Part shown: in pieces, positions 24,656 to 34,969 of the stretch
How the letters are laid out: each line of letters begins with the position of its first letter
Position numbering within the stretch: position 1 is the first letter of the stretch
Assembly: GCA_937873665.1 (NCBI GenBank)
Contig: CALMYW010000202.1
Coordinates: forward strand, 1-64,000
DNA from: an uncultured Sphingorhabdus sp.
Lineage (GTDB): Bacteria > Pseudomonadota > Alphaproteobacteria > Sphingomonadales > Sphingomonadaceae
Direction of reading: 5' to 3'
Length of the DNA stretch: 64,000 nucleotides
Translations under genes and position numbers: made by a program
Notes under the pieces: model-generated
Database searches by the model: none
What the model was told of the DNA's origin: nothing
Seen by the model: only the letters and a program-made list of their open reading frames with translations

Positions 24656-27021
24656 AATTCTCGCTCTCCTGGCTCAAATATTATCTCGAAACCGATGCAA
24701 CCATCGAACAGGTTGCCGATTGCCTCAACCGCATCGGGCTTGAGGTTGAGGGTATAGAAAACCCGGCTGATCACTTGACGGGCTTCAAGGTTGCACGCGT
24801 GCTCACCGCGGCCCCACACCCGCAGGCAGACAAGCTGCAGGTGCTGACGGTCGATTCCGGGGACGGCAATCCGTTGCAGGTCGTGTGCGGTGCACCCAAT
24901 GCCCGCGCGGGGCTTGTCGGCGTGTTCGGCATTGAAGGCGCGACTGTCCCTGCCAATGGCATGGTGCTGAAAAAGACCGCCATCCGCGGCGTTGAATCGA
25001 ATGGCATGATGTGCTCGGTCGCCGAACTCGAACTGGGCGACGATCATGATGGGATCATCGAGCTTCCCGCCGATGCGCCTGTCGGCATGGCCTTCGCCGA
25101 ATATGCCGACGTCAATGATCCGGTGATCGATGTCGCCATCACCCCCAACCGGCAGGATTGTATGGGCGTGATGGGCATTGCGCGCGATCTGGCGGCGGCT
25201 GGCCTTGGCACGTTTAAACCGGTCGAAGTGCCCTCTATCACCGGCAACTATCCCTGCCCGATCGAAATCCGCACCGATGACCCGGAAGGCTGCCCGGCCT
25301 TTTACGGACGCGTCATTCGCGGCGTGAAGAACGGCCCCTCGCCCGACTGGATGCAGGCGCGGTTGAAGGCTGCGGGGCAGCGCCCGATTTCGGCGCTGGT
25401 CGATTGCACCAACTATTTGATGCTTGCCTGCGGACGCCCGGCGCACGCTTATGATCTGGCGCAATTGAACGGTGCGGTTGTGGCACGCCGCGCGAAAAAC
25501 GGCGAGTCCGTCACAGCGCTTAATGGCAAGGAGTACACGCTCACATCGGAAATGACAGTGATCGCGGACGACAGCGGCGTGCACGACATTGCCGGTATCA
25601 TGGGCGGCGAACATTCGGGCTGTTCGGATGACACCACCGATGTGTTGCTCGAAATCGCCTATTTCACGCCCGAGCGCATCGCCAGGACGGGGCAGGCGCT
25701 GGCGCTGACCTCCGATGCACGCAGTCGTTTTGAAAGGGGCGTCGATCCAGCCTTCCTTGACGATGGACTTGCGCTGCTTACCGATCTGATCGTCCAGACC
25801 TGCGGCGGTGAGCCGAGCGATGTCACCCGCGCCGGGCAACCGCCGCTGGAACGCAAGACAATCACTTATGACACCGCCCGCTGTGCGGCGCTGGGCGGCA
25901 TCGATGTACCTGCGGACCGCCAAAAGGCGATATTGGAATCGCTCGGATTCGAAGTCGCAGCAGACTGGACGGTAACCGTTCCGACATGGCGCCGCGACGT
26001 CGATGGCTGGGCCGACCTGGTCGAAGAAGTTGTGCGTATCGTCGGTCTCGACAATGTGGTGTCCACCCCGCTGCCCCGCGCGGATGGCGTCGCCAAGCCG
26101 ACGGCAACCCCGCAGCAAAGCCTCGAACGCAAGGTGCGCCGCGCTGCAGCTGCGCGCGGTCTGAACGAGGCAATCAACTGGTCGTTCCTGCCGCAAAAGG
26201 AAGCCGACGCTTTTGGTGGCGGCATCTGGAGTCTCGACAATCCGATTTCCGAAGACATGAAGGTCATGCGTCCCTCGCTGCTCCCCGGCCTGCTTTCCGC
26301 GGCGCGGCGCAATATGGATCGCGGTGCCTCTTCGGTGCGGCTGTTCGAAATCGGGCGGCGCTATCTGGCTGACAGTGAGCGGCTGACCTGCGGCATTGTG
26401 CTGGCGGGCGAGAAGACGCCGCGCGGTTGGGCGGCGGGCAAAGCTGCGAAGTTCGATGCCTATGATGCCAAGGCCGAAGTGCTGGCACTACTTGCCGCGG
26501 CCGGCGTTGCCACCGACAGCCTGATGGTCATGGGTGAGGCGGGAGATCATTATCATCCCGGCCAGTCGGCTACATTGCGCATGGGGCCGAAAAACGTGCT
26601 TGCAGCCTTTGGCACGCTGCACCCCGCGACCGCCAAGGCGTTTGACCTCGACGGCACCGTGATTGCCGCCGAAATCTTCCTTGATGCGATCCCAGCGAAA
26701 AAAGGCAGCGGCTTCATGCGTCCGGCCTTCACACCTCCGGCGTTGCAGGCGGTGACCCGAGACTTTGCCTTCCTCGTTCCCGATACATTGGCAGCGGGTG
26801 ACCTCGTTCGCGCCATCCGTGGTTGCGATAAGGACAACATTGTCGCCGTCCGCCTGTTCGACCGCTTCGCGGGGCAGGGCGTACCTGAAGGCCAGGTCAG
26901 CCTGGCCATTGAGGTGGCGCTTCAGCCCAGCGATAAAAGCTACACCGACGAGGAGTTGAAAGCGATTAGTGATCGGGTCGTTGCAACCGCTTCCAAGCAA
27001 GGTGCGACGCTGCGCGGTTGA
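24652..27021 (+). CDS. pheT: Phenylalanyl-tRNA synthetase beta chain
   Basis: The 789 residues follow the family order: [14 protein letters not shown] start, tRNA-binding (EMAP-like) domain (about 40-150), B3/B4 editing domain, B5 domain, catalytic-like core, and a C-terminal FDX-ACB anticodon-binding domain. PheT gives tRNA recognition and edits Tyr-tRNA-Phe. It starts on the pheS stop (ATGA). Confidence 0.96.
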   Translation: MKFSLSWLKYYLETDATIEQVADCLNRIGLEVEGIENPADHLTGFKVARVLTAAPHPQADKLQVLTVDSGDGNPLQVVCGAPNARAGLVGVFGIEGATVPANGMVLKKTAIRGVESNGMMCSVAELELGDDHDGIIELPADAPVGMAFAEYADVNDPVIDVAITPNRQDCMGVMGIARDLAAAGLGTFKPVEVPSITGNYPCPIEIRTDDPEGCPAFYGRVIRGVKNGPSPDWMQARLKAAGQRPISALVDCTNYLMLACGRPAHAYDLAQLNGAVVARRAKNGESVTALNGKEYTLTSEMTVIADDSGVHDIAGIMGGEHSGCSDDTTDVLLEIAYFTPERIARTGQALALTSDARSRFERGVDPAFLDDGLALLTDLIVQTCGGEPSDVTRAGQPPLERKTITYDTARCAALGGIDVPADRQKAILESLGFEVAADWTVTVPTWRRDVDGWADLVEEVVRIVGLDNVVSTPLPRADGVAKPTATPQQSLERKVRRAAAARGLNEAINWSFLPQKEADAFGGGIWSLDNPISEDMKVMRPSLLPGLLSAARRNMDRGASSVRLFEIGRRYLADSERLTCGIVLAGEKTPRGWAAGKAAKFDAYDAKAEVLALLAAAGVATDSLMVMGEAGDHYHPGQSATLRMGPKNVLAAFGTLHPATAKAFDLDGTVIAAEIFLDAIPAKKGSGFMRPAFTPPALQAVTRDFAFLVPDTLAAGDLVRAIRGCDKDNIVAVRLFDRFAGQGVPEGQVSLAIEVALQPSDKSYTDEELKAISDRVVATASKQGATLRG

Positions 27022-27104
27022 CGCCTAGCAAGTTGTTACTTGCCAGTTCAGCCGCACTCATGCTGTTAAGGACGGATTGATGGCTTTGGCCATCCCGTCT
27101 TTAC

Positions 27105-28565
27105 ATGGAGTTCGCGGTCGTGCGGAAAAAGTCGCTCAAAAATCTGGTCATCATTCTGGCTACCGGTGCCACGGCTTGTGGCGGGGGAGGCGGAGGCGGA
27201 TCGGGTGGAGGTACGGTTGTTGTGCCCCCGACCGGCAGCACACCTACGCCGCCCCCGCCACCAACCGCGTGTAGTTTGCGCAGTCGTCAGGATTTTGCCT
27301 TTTCGGTTCTCAACGAATGGTATCTGTTTCCGGAAACGCTGCCGGCTTCGCTCGATCCGTCGCCTTACAGCACGGTGGACGCCTATATTGACGCGCTCAC
27401 CGCTACCGCTCGTTCGCAGGGTAGGGACCGGTTCTTCACGTACATAACCTCTATTGCCGAGGAAAACGCCTTCTTTGCGTCGGGCGCAACTGCAGGATTT
27501 GGCGTTCGTTTTGCATATCAGGGGACCCGGTTGTTCGTGATTGAGGCCTTTGAGGGCGCACCTGCCTTAACCGCAGGAATCGATCGGGGAACCGAGATAG
27601 TGGCGATCGGAACAAGCGAAACTAATCTGGTGCCGGTTGCCGACATTCTTGCTTCGCAAGGCTCCGCTGGCGTCAGCGACGCGCTCGGCCCAAGCACCGT
27701 GGGCACGACCCGCGTGCTGCGGATCAGCGACGGTGCGGGCACGCGAAATGTCACGATCACCAAAGCCGACTATAATATCGATCCACTGTCCTCACGCTAC
27801 GGAGCCAAGGTGATTGACGATGGCGGGCGCCGCGTCGGTTACATCAACATGCGCACCTTCATTTCGACAGCGGATAACCAGTTGCGCACCGCCTTTGCCG
27901 ATTTCCGGGCGCAGGGTATCACCAACATAGTGATCGATTTCCGCTATAATGGCGGCGGGCTTGTTTCCACGGCTGAGCTGATGGGCGACCTGCTGGGCGG
28001 CAACCGCACCACCAGCGATGTTTTTTCGGTCACCCGATTCCGGGCGTCCAAAGCATCGAATAACGAAACCCGCCGTTTCGAACCCCAGTCGCAGTCAGTA
28101 GCACCCATGAAAATTGCGTTCATCACCACCAATGCCACCGCATCTGCCAGTGAGTTGGTGATGAACAGTTTCATTCCCTATCTCGGCGTCAACGCTGCGC
28201 TGATCGGCAGCAATACATATGGCAAGCCTGTGGGACAGATTGCAGTTGACCGTTCTGCATGCGACGATCGTATTCGCGTAGTTGCCTTTGCCAAGGATAA
28301 TTCTGCCGGACAGGGCGACTATTATTCGGGGCTGGCAAGCAATATGCGGACGACTTGCGCCGCTCCTGACGATATTGCTCGCCCGCTTGGCGATCCTACA
28401 GAAGCGTCGCTGCGTTCAGCACTGGATTTCATAGCCGGTCGGTCTTGTACGCCGGTTACGGCCGGGCAGCAGCAGCAAGCCGATGGTCAAAGGACGGATC
28501 GCCGGGTGGTGCCGCTGCCCAAGATACCCAATGTGGCGCAGCGCGAGGTGCCCGGGCTGTTCTGA
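27105..28565 (+). CDS. S41-family serine protease, probable lipoprotein
   Basis: The 486-residue protein has a lipoprotein signal (ILATGATAC, Cys at about 25) followed at once by a long Gly run and a Pro-rich linker. A PDZ-like segment (GTRLFVIEAFEGAPALTAGID) and the S41 peptidase domain follow, with the nucleophile Ser in TASASELVMNSF and a Lys in SNTYGKPVGQ. This is CTP/tricorn-like, acting in the periplasm or on the outer membrane. A GTG at 27120 is an alternative start with better spaced GGAG. The physiological substrate is unknown. Confidence 0.87.
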   Translation: MEFAVVRKKSLKNLVIILATGATACGGGGGGGSGGGTVVVPPTGSTPTPPPPPTACSLRSRQDFAFSVLNEWYLFPETLPASLDPSPYSTVDAYIDALTATARSQGRDRFFTYITSIAEENAFFASGATAGFGVRFAYQGTRLFVIEAFEGAPALTAGIDRGTEIVAIGTSETNLVPVADILASQGSAGVSDALGPSTVGTTRVLRISDGAGTRNVTITKADYNIDPLSSRYGAKVIDDGGRRVGYINMRTFISTADNQLRTAFADFRAQGITNIVIDFRYNGGGLVSTAELMGDLLGGNRTTSDVFSVTRFRASKASNNETRRFEPQSQSVAPMKIAFITTNATASASELVMNSFIPYLGVNAALIGSNTYGKPVGQIAVDRSACDDRIRVVAFAKDNSAGQGDYYSGLASNMRTTCAAPDDIARPLGDPTEASLRSALDFIAGRSCTPVTAGQQQQADGQRTDRRVVPLPKIPNVAQREVPGLF

Positions 28566-28579
28566 CCATCCAGAAACAA

Positions 28580-28610
28580 GAAAGGCCGGGGCGCAAACCC
28601 CGGCCTTTCC
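28580..28610. terminator. Shared terminator hairpin
   Basis: GAAAGGCCGGGG pairs with CCCCGGCCTTTC around GCAAA, between the convergent S41 peptidase and TonB receptor genes. Short T-rich ends on both strands make it a probable two-way terminator. Confidence 0.75.
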
Positions 28611-28642
28611 GTTTCACTCCTGGGAGAGGGTAGGAGTAGAAA

Positions 28643-30865
28643 TCAGAAGCGATATTCGATGTTGAACGTCGCGGTGCGCGGCGGGCCATAGTAGCCGATG
28701 ATCGAATTGCCGAACAGAGCACCCGGGAAGTTGTAACCACCGACGCGGTAGCGTTCATTGGTCAGGTTGCGCAGGTTGACCGAAAGCTTGAATACGTCAT
28801 CAGGCGAGGTCCAGGCTGCCGAGGCATCGACCAGGAAATAACCGTCGGGATCGAGCGCCGGGGTCGGGATTTCGAACATATAGGCATCACTGCGCAGCGA
28901 AACTGCCGGGGTGAACGAAATCGTTCCGCCCAGCAGGTCGCCCGACGCCGTTGCCGAAACGCTGGCGGTGAATTTTGGCGTGTTCTGGAATTCGCGTGCG
29001 TTGGATACATCGACCGGGGTGGTGCCGCCGGTGATGAAGGTCAGGAATTCCTTATAATCGGCATTGGTGTAGCCGACTGCTGCATTCATCGAGAAGTTGG
29101 CTGAAGGCACAACGCGCAGTTCGAATTCCGCACCTGAAATGTCTCCGCGACCCGCATTGTCGACAAAGCTGGCAATGCCGCCTGCAAGGCTCGGCACCTG
29201 CACGGTGACCTGCTGGTTCTTATACTTCGACTTAAACAGCGCAAAGTTGGTGAACAGCGTGCGGTCGAGGAACGCGCCCTTGAAGCCAATTTCAAAGCTG
29301 TCGATGGTTTCGGGTTCATAGCCGTTGACCGTGGTCGGCGTCAGAATAGCGTCGCCGCGCATGTCGAAACCGCCCGATTTGAAACCCTTGCCGTATGAGG
29401 CGTAGATATTCGCATTGTCGTTCGGCTGATAGCTCAGCGAAATACGTGGGGTCAGCTTCTTGAAACTGCGGCTATTGGTATAATCCGAACGGATCAGGCC
29501 GGGAACGGCCGTTGCATTGCCGAACTGCGGGCTACGGATGCCGGTATAGTTGCGCCGGAATACGGTGCCGGTCTTGTCATCCTTGGTGTAGCGCAGGCCA
29601 GCCGAAAGCTTCAGCTGCTCTGTCACGTCAAAGCTGACATCGGCAAAGGCCGCGTAGCTTTTGGTCTTCACCGTTCCCGATGTCAGCGTGGTGAGATTGA
29701 GGCCACCCAATACCGTGTCAAACGCCCCGCTGGCGCGTGCGTCGAGATAGTAGAGCCCGGCAACACCTTGAATGCGGTCGCCTTCGAACAGCAGCTGTAG
29801 TTCCTGCGTGAACTGGCGGTCGTCATAGAAAGCGGGCACGTCGAGGACGGGGCCCGCGGTGTTATCGAAATCGATCAGCGTGTCGGTGTGGCCGTCGCGA
29901 TAAGCCGAAATCGTCTTGAAGGTCAGTGCATCCGACAGGCCGAATTCGCCGGTCAGCGATACGCCTTGCGTTTCGACCTTATTGTCATCGCCAATGCCTG
30001 CGCGGGTGTCATAGACGCTGGCGGTGGGTTCGAAGGCTGCTACGCCACCATTGCCGACGAGACGTGTGCCGTGGCGCGGGTTCGACTTGTCGATGATCTT
30101 GTCGGCTGCGACGCGGATGAAGACATCTTCAGACGGTGCAAATTCCGCCGAAATACGGCCGGCAAGCACATCCTTGTTATAATGCTCGGCGCCCGTGGTC
30201 AGATTCTTGCCGAAACCGTCACGCTGGTACCATGCGATGGCCCCACCGATCGAGAAGGTGTCACCCAGCGGCACAGTGACCTGACCGATCAGGTCGATCT
30301 GGTTATACGCACCATAAGAGGCACGCACCTTACCGCCAAATTCGTTGCCGAGTTTGTTGGTTACATATTTGACCGCGCCGCCGATGGTGTTGCGACCATA
30401 AAGCGTGCCCTGCGGCCCGCGCAGCACTTCGACGCGTGAGACGTCAAAAATGTCGAGCACCGCACCCTGCGGGCGGGCGACATAGACGTCGTCGACATAC
30501 AGGCCGACGCCGGGTTCAAAGCCCCAGAGCGGGTCTTGCTGGCCGACGCCGCGGATGAAACCGATCAGGGTCGAGTTCGAACCGCGTGCAATCTGCATCG
30601 TCATGTTCGGCGCCTTGTCTTGCAGCGCGGTGATGTCGACTGCGCCCTGGGCAGCAAGCGTGTCGCCCGAAATGGCGGTCATCGAAATCGGAACGTCGAG
30701 CAGGCTTTCCTCACGACGGCGGGCGGTAACGATGATTTCACCACCACCTTCGCCTTCGTCGGCGGTAGCTTCATCTTGCGCCCAAACGGGGCTGGACAAA
30801 GTGGTGACGCTGCCAAGGGCGATTCCCGACAACAGGATTGCGCGCGTAAATGATTGGAATTTCAT
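28643..30865 (-). CDS. TonB-dependent receptor, substrate unknown
   Basis: This 740-residue outer-membrane receptor has a signal peptide (about 1-30, ending VWAQ) and the plug domain with the TonB-box-like EIIVTARRREESLLDVPIS, typical of sphingomonad receptors. DVYVARPQGAVLDIFDVSRVEVLRGPQGTLYGRNTIGGAV is interrupted only by normal family variation. A C-terminal barrel ends in IEYRF. The start at 30865 has AGAGGA upstream; a start at 30886 is possible. It is divergent from a TetR gene across a clear palindrome, so it is probably TetR-regulated. No enzymes beside it hint at the ligand. Confidence 0.9.
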   Translation of the reverse strand: MKFQSFTRAILLSGIALGSVTTLSSPVWAQDEATADEGEGGGEIIVTARRREESLLDVPISMTAISGDTLAAQGAVDITALQDKAPNMTMQIARGSNSTLIGFIRGVGQQDPLWGFEPGVGLYVDDVYVARPQGAVLDIFDVSRVEVLRGPQGTLYGRNTIGGAVKYVTNKLGNEFGGKVRASYGAYNQIDLIGQVTVPLGDTFSIGGAIAWYQRDGFGKNLTTGAEHYNKDVLAGRISAEFAPSEDVFIRVAADKIIDKSNPRHGTRLVGNGGVAAFEPTASVYDTRAGIGDDNKVETQGVSLTGEFGLSDALTFKTISAYRDGHTDTLIDFDNTAGPVLDVPAFYDDRQFTQELQLLFEGDRIQGVAGLYYLDARASGAFDTVLGGLNLTTLTSGTVKTKSYAAFADVSFDVTEQLKLSAGLRYTKDDKTGTVFRRNYTGIRSPQFGNATAVPGLIRSDYTNSRSFKKLTPRISLSYQPNDNANIYASYGKGFKSGGFDMRGDAILTPTTVNGYEPETIDSFEIGFKGAFLDRTLFTNFALFKSKYKNQQVTVQVPSLAGGIASFVDNAGRGDISGAEFELRVVPSANFSMNAAVGYTNADYKEFLTFITGGTTPVDVSNAREFQNTPKFTASVSATASGDLLGGTISFTPAVSLRSDAYMFEIPTPALDPDGYFLVDASAAWTSPDDVFKLSVNLRNLTNERYRVGGYNFPGALFGNSIIGYYGPPRTATFNIEYRF

Positions 30866-30931
30866 GATATCCTCTCTTCCGTACATCTAAATATGCGGCT
30901 GTCCCGCTATTTTCTGCTTGCTCCATACTGA

Positions 30932-30953
30932 AAGTTGAACCATCTTTCAACTT
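30932..30953. promoter_or_regulatory. Candidate TetR operator
   Basis: AAGTTGAA at 30932-30939 and TTCAACTT at 30946-30953 form a perfect inverted repeat with a 6-nt spacer. It lies in the 108-nt gap between the divergent TonB receptor and TetR genes, 21 nt before the TetR start. Confidence 0.6.
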
Positions 30954-30973
30954 CTGGAAGAGGAATTTTGCAA

Positions 30974-31600
30974 ATGGTCGCCGTGCGTGGCATGGATGCA
31001 ACAATGACGGGGGAAGACAAGGCACCGCGCACCGAACGCGGCCGTCGCACATTGCGTGCCTTGCTGGATGCTGCCCGCGCCGAATTTGGCGAAAAGGGCT
31101 TCCATGACAGCTCGGTGGTCAGCATCACGAGCCGCGCCGGGGTCGCGCTCGGCAGCTTCTACACCTATTTCGATTCGAAAGAATCGCTGTTCCGCGCGCT
31201 GGTCAAGGACATGTCGGGGCAGGTGCGCGATTATGTTGCACCTGTGCTTGCGGGCGAAGGAGACCAGATCGATGCGGAAGGCCGGGCGCTCTCCGCCTTC
31301 CTGTCCTTCGCGCGGCAGCATAAGGAAATCTACCGGATCATCGACGAAGCCGAATTCGTCGCCCCCGATGCCTGGCAGGCGCATTATGGCACTACCGTCG
31401 ACCGCATTTTTGATCGTCTGAAGGCTGCCGAAGCGCGCGGTGAGATCGGTGGTCCGGTCGATGAAGCCCATGCCTGGGCGATCATGGGGATGAACGTCTT
31501 CCTCGGGCTGCGTTATGGCGTATTGGGCGAAGAGCGTGCTGTCGGCGAAATTGCCGATGTGGTGAACACAATGCTGCGCGATGGTTTGACCAAGCGCTAG
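30974..31600 (+). CDS. TetR/AcrR-family regulator
   Basis: This protein has 208 residues from the ATG at 30974, which has AGAGGA about 10 nt before it. Codons at 30935, 30992 and 31004 are other possible starts. The helix-turn-helix is clear ([30 protein letters not shown]). The C-terminal ligand domain is of unknown specificity. It is divergent from the TonB receptor gene with a palindromic operator between, so the likely target is that receptor and itself. It overlaps piuC tail to tail by 4 nt. Confidence 0.88.
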   Translation: MVAVRGMDATMTGEDKAPRTERGRRTLRALLDAARAEFGEKGFHDSSVVSITSRAGVALGSFYTYFDSKESLFRALVKDMSGQVRDYVAPVLAGEGDQIDAEGRALSAFLSFARQHKEIYRIIDEAEFVAPDAWQAHYGTTVDRIFDRLKAAEARGEIGGPVDEAHAWAIMGMNVFLGLRYGVLGEERAVGEIADVVNTMLRDGLTKR

Positions 31601-32274
31601 ACTGCCCAACGGCGGATCAGATTGTGGTACAGCTTCGTCAGCCGCAGCACTTGCGCATCATCGCCGCCGCGCTCGGCAGTCAGTGTCTGCACAGACTGAT
31701 CGAGATCGAACAGCGCCTCACGTGCGCCGCCGTCGCGGACCAACGATTCGAGCCAGAAGAAACTGGCGATGCGCTCACCGCGCGTCACCTCGGTTACATG
31801 GTGCAGGCTGGTTGAGGGGTAGAGCAGCATGTCGCCCGCCTCCAGCTTATACGCGACGCGTCCGAAATCGCCTTCGATCGATAATTCGCCGCCGTCATAG
31901 TCTGCAGGGTCGTTGAGGAACAATGTTGCCGACAGGTCGGTGCGCATCTGCGTACCGTCGGGAAGTAACCGGATGGCGTTGTCGACATGGTCGCCAAAGC
32001 CTTCGCCCACGCCATAGCGGTTAAACAATGGCGGGAAGACCCGTTTGGGCAGGGCGGCGGACAGGAACAGCTGTGATCGGGCGAGCCCTTCCTGCACCAC
32101 TATCCGGGCATGGGCTGCGGCTTCGCCTGCCTCGGGCAATTGGCGGTTGTGCTTGGCGAGCGCGGCGCCGGCCCCGCTGGTCACATTGCCGTCGACCCAT
32201 TCCGCAGCGGCTATCGTGCGGCCAAGCGCCCTTGCCTGTTCGCGGTCGAGCAGCTGCGGAATGACAATTAGCAT
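31597..32274 (-). CDS. piuC: PKHD-type Fe(II)/2-oxoglutarate hydroxylase, PiuC/YbiX family
   Basis: The 225 residues show the non-heme iron triad: His96 and Asp98 in GDHVDNA and a distal His at 158-159 in STSLHHV, with Arg168 in GERIASFFW as the 2-oxoglutarate contact. The family is usually encoded next to iron-siderophore receptors (piuA/fiu) and induced by iron limitation. That is the case here, since a catecholate-type receptor gene lies upstream on the same strand. A repeat copy separates the two. The substrate is not known. Confidence 0.92.
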   Translation of the reverse strand: MLIVIPQLLDREQARALGRTIAAAEWVDGNVTSGAGAALAKHNRQLPEAGEAAAHARIVVQEGLARSQLFLSAALPKRVFPPLFNRYGVGEGFGDHVDNAIRLLPDGTQMRTDLSATLFLNDPADYDGGELSIEGDFGRVAYKLEAGDMLLYPSTSLHHVTEVTRGERIASFFWLESLVRDGGAREALFDLDQSVQTLTAERGGDDAQVLRLTKLYHNLIRRWAV

Positions 32275-32325
32275 GGATATTTGTCCTAATAAATTTGCGG
32301 CAAAGTTGAATTAAGTCTCGTATCT

Positions 32326-32412
32326 TGTCACCCCCGCGAAGGCGGGGGGCCATCGCCGATGAAGGAAATTTCAACGTCCGGTGATGGATTCCCGCCTTCG
32401 CGGGAATGACGA
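32326..32412. repeat. Palindromic intergenic repeat, copy 5
   Basis: The left arm TGTCACCCCCGCGAAGGCGG and right arm TTCCCGCCTTCGCGGGAATG surround GAAATTTCAACG. It lies between the siderophore receptor and piuC. Confidence 0.9.
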
Positions 32413-32463
32413 GATTAGGAAATCTTTATATATTTACCCGTGCCCGAAGAGGAGCCTCCTAGC

Positions 32464-34812
32464 TTACATCTTCACGGCAAGCGTCAGGAATGCCGATCGC
32501 CCGGGGGCGATATAGGCGAAGGGGCTGCCTGATCGATAAATCGCATCATAATAGCGTTTGTCGGTCAGGTTGTTGACGTTCACCCGCGCTTCGAGCCATT
32601 CGGTCGGCTTGAAACGGGCGATGGCATCCAACCGGACATAGTCAGGCACATGGGCATTGCCTGCAGCCAGGCTGCCGCCGAAAATCTTGCTTTGATAATG
32701 CACTTGACCGCCGACCTCGACATGATCTCCCAGCATCACCGTCGCCAGCAAATTGGCGCTGTGCTTCGGGATGTTGGCGAATGGCCGACCGACATTGGCT
32801 GCATTTACCGATTCGACGATCGTGGCGTCGGTATAGGTGTAGCCGCCGAACAGTTGCAGCACGTCAAAAAGTGTGCCGTTGACGCCCAGCTCGACACCGC
32901 GTGAGCGCAGCTTGCCTACCAGTTCATAGACATTGCCGCCAATATTCTCGCGCGCATTGGCCTTGGTGATCTGGAAAGCTGCAGCAGTCAGCAGCAGGTT
33001 GCCGTCAGGGGTTTCCCATTTCACCCCGCCTTCCCATGCACGGTTGCGTTCGGGTGCCAGATTCTGGGTCTGCGCGGCGATGCCGTCATAGGAGATGCCG
33101 TTACCGTCAAGCTGTTCACCCGACGGGTTTGAGGAGGTAGCGAAGGAGGCATAGAGCGTCAGAAATTCGCTCGGCTTCCAGGTCAGACTGCCCTGATAGT
33201 TGGCAAACTGCACATTGTTGCGCAGCACGGTTGCAGTGGGCAGCCCGTTGCTTTGGTAGCGCAGCGAATAGCCATCGAGGCGGGCGCCAACCGTCGCCCA
33301 GATTTGCGGAGTGAATTTGATCGTATCGATGACATAGGCCGACAGCGATTCGACCGAAACTTTGGTCGGGCCATTCGCCGCATTGGCATATACCGGGATC
33401 GTGTAGCCGAGCACCGGGTCGGGGTTGAGCAAATTGCGGATATAGGTGGATGGCGTAGAGATGACATTGCCCGCCGAATCTTCGACAAAGGCGTCGATCA
33501 ACAGTGGCAGCGTGCTGACTTTTTCCTTCGCATATTCGCCGCCAATGACGAGTATATGCTTGATACCGCCGGTTTCGAAACGTGCAGTGGCATCGGTGAC
33601 ATTGGCGACGTAACGGTTGGTGCCGAAACGGCGCTGGCCACCTGCGGTGATCGTGTAATTGGCCTCTCCCACATCGACGCCGGTCGCGGGGCATGCGCCC
33701 GTTGCGGTTCGGGCAAAGCGGCAAACCGATCCGGGGGTGCCGACCAGATAACGGTTATAGGTTTCGCCCATACGGGTGACCGAACGGAAGCTGAGATTGT
33801 CAATAGGATCGAAATCGATGCGGATAGTGCCGACATCCGCCCCATTTTCGATGAAATCGCGACCGATCACGCCATAGAAATTGTCGCGGTCAACTTTGTA
33901 GGGCTGTTGTGTTGTCGTATCGAACGGATGGCCGAAATCGGGGATGCCCTGCATGCGGTAGAGATAATAGTCCGCGGTCAGGCTCAGCGTATCGGTCGCC
34001 TGCCAGAAGGCGGAGATCGCGCCGCCATATTTTTCCTGGTTCACATAATCGCGGCCCGGTGTGTCGCTATTCTGGTACAGGCCGTTGACGCGAACAGCCA
34101 TACGATCATTGAGCGCGATGTTGATATCTGCGGCTCCGCGCCAATAATTTTCGGTTCCGATTCCGGCTTCGACATGGGTGTAGGTGTCGGTGACCTGCGG
34201 GCGTTTGGATTCGAGGCTGACGAGGCCGCCGGTTGTACCGCGTCCGCCGAAGCTACCCGATGGGCCCTTCACAATCTCGATCTGCTCGACCGCGAATATA
34301 TCACGGCTGGTCACGCCTGGGTCGCGCAGGCCGTCGATATAGACGTCGTTGCGCGCTTCGAACCCGCGGATGAAGATGCGGTCGCCAAAGGCATTGCCGC
34401 CTTCACCGGTGCCCAAAGTGACGCCGGGGGTGGACCGCACGACTTCGCGAAAGCTGTTGGCGCCCAGATCCTCGATCACTTCCTTCGGGATGGCGATGAC
34501 TGTTTTCGGGGTGTCGCGCAGCTCTTCGGTGAATTTGTCATTCTGCGATTTTTCGACCTTATAGGGTGCATTCGGATTGGCGTTGGGGTTGGCAGCCTCG
34601 ATCCGCGAACCCGTCACGACAATCGGTGCGCGGCCCGAGGCCGCCTCTTCATCCAGCATTTCTGCATGCGCCGCAGCGGGGATGATAGCCGCCGACAGCA
34701 CCGCGCCCAGCAGCGCTCCACGCTCCAGCAGCGCTCCACGCTCCAGCAGCGCGGGCTTGGCTGGCGGTATCGAATTGGCGCGAACGGACGTTCCGGTTGT
34801 GGACACGGACAT
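32464..34812 (-). CDS. TonB-dependent siderophore receptor, Fiu/PiuA (catecholate) type
   Basis: This is a 782-residue receptor. A long signal region (about 1-50, ending AAAHAEM) carries an in-frame tandem repeat of LLERGA. Next come the TonB-box-like PIVVTGSRIE and the plug domain (NSFREVVRSTPGVTLGTGEG, RGFEARNDVYIDGLRDPG), matching the Fiu/CirA-like TIGR siderophore receptors, then the barrel ending FLTLAVKM. The start MSVSTTG at 34812 has GGGGAA upstream. A Fur-box-like palindrome lies about 45 nt before the start and piuC is downstream, so it is an iron-regulated catecholate or xenosiderophore receptor by inference. Confidence 0.9.
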   Translation of the reverse strand: MSVSTTGTSVRANSIPPAKPALLERGALLERGALLGAVLSAAIIPAAAHAEMLDEEAASGRAPIVVTGSRIEAANPNANPNAPYKVEKSQNDKFTEELRDTPKTVIAIPKEVIEDLGANSFREVVRSTPGVTLGTGEGGNAFGDRIFIRGFEARNDVYIDGLRDPGVTSRDIFAVEQIEIVKGPSGSFGGRGTTGGLVSLESKRPQVTDTYTHVEAGIGTENYWRGAADINIALNDRMAVRVNGLYQNSDTPGRDYVNQEKYGGAISAFWQATDTLSLTADYYLYRMQGIPDFGHPFDTTTQQPYKVDRDNFYGVIGRDFIENGADVGTIRIDFDPIDNLSFRSVTRMGETYNRYLVGTPGSVCRFARTATGACPATGVDVGEANYTITAGGQRRFGTNRYVANVTDATARFETGGIKHILVIGGEYAKEKVSTLPLLIDAFVEDSAGNVISTPSTYIRNLLNPDPVLGYTIPVYANAANGPTKVSVESLSAYVIDTIKFTPQIWATVGARLDGYSLRYQSNGLPTATVLRNNVQFANYQGSLTWKPSEFLTLYASFATSSNPSGEQLDGNGISYDGIAAQTQNLAPERNRAWEGGVKWETPDGNLLLTAAAFQITKANARENIGGNVYELVGKLRSRGVELGVNGTLFDVLQLFGGYTYTDATIVESVNAANVGRPFANIPKHSANLLATVMLGDHVEVGGQVHYQSKIFGGSLAAGNAHVPDYVRLDAIARFKPTEWLEARVNVNNLTDKRYYDAIYRSGSPFAYIAPGRSAFLTLAVKM

Positions 34813-34853
34813 GGCTTCCCCTTTATTGAGATTGAATTGCAATAACGTCGCAA

Positions 34854-34870
34854 TTGCGAATCATTTGCAA
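34854..34870. promoter_or_regulatory. Fur-box-like palindrome
   Basis: TTGCGAATCATTTGCAA is a palindrome about a central C with one mismatched pair. It resembles the alphaproteobacterial Fur site (TGCAAATNATTTGCA-like). It lies upstream of the siderophore receptor and 100 nt before prfC on the other strand. Confidence 0.6.
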
Positions 34871-34969
34871 TTAGTCAACCCAAAAAGAGACCCGGGACGC
34901 CCACAAGGAACAAAACATAGGTCAGGTGTTTCTGGATTGTTGCCGCCAACCCCGCTATGCGCCCCGCCT

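Noticed and set aside
24601..26196. 531-codon minus-strand open frame opposite pheT
   Set aside because: Fully antisense to pheT with no recognisable motif.
9604..32412. Possible CRISPR array from the recurring 85-bp palindromes
   Set aside because: Copies are scattered singly in intergenic space kilobases apart, with no spacers and no cas genes.
33253..34845. 530-codon plus-strand open frame opposite the siderophore receptor
   Set aside because: It is antisense to a well-supported receptor gene and its translation shows no family features; high-GC codon bias opens such shadow frames.
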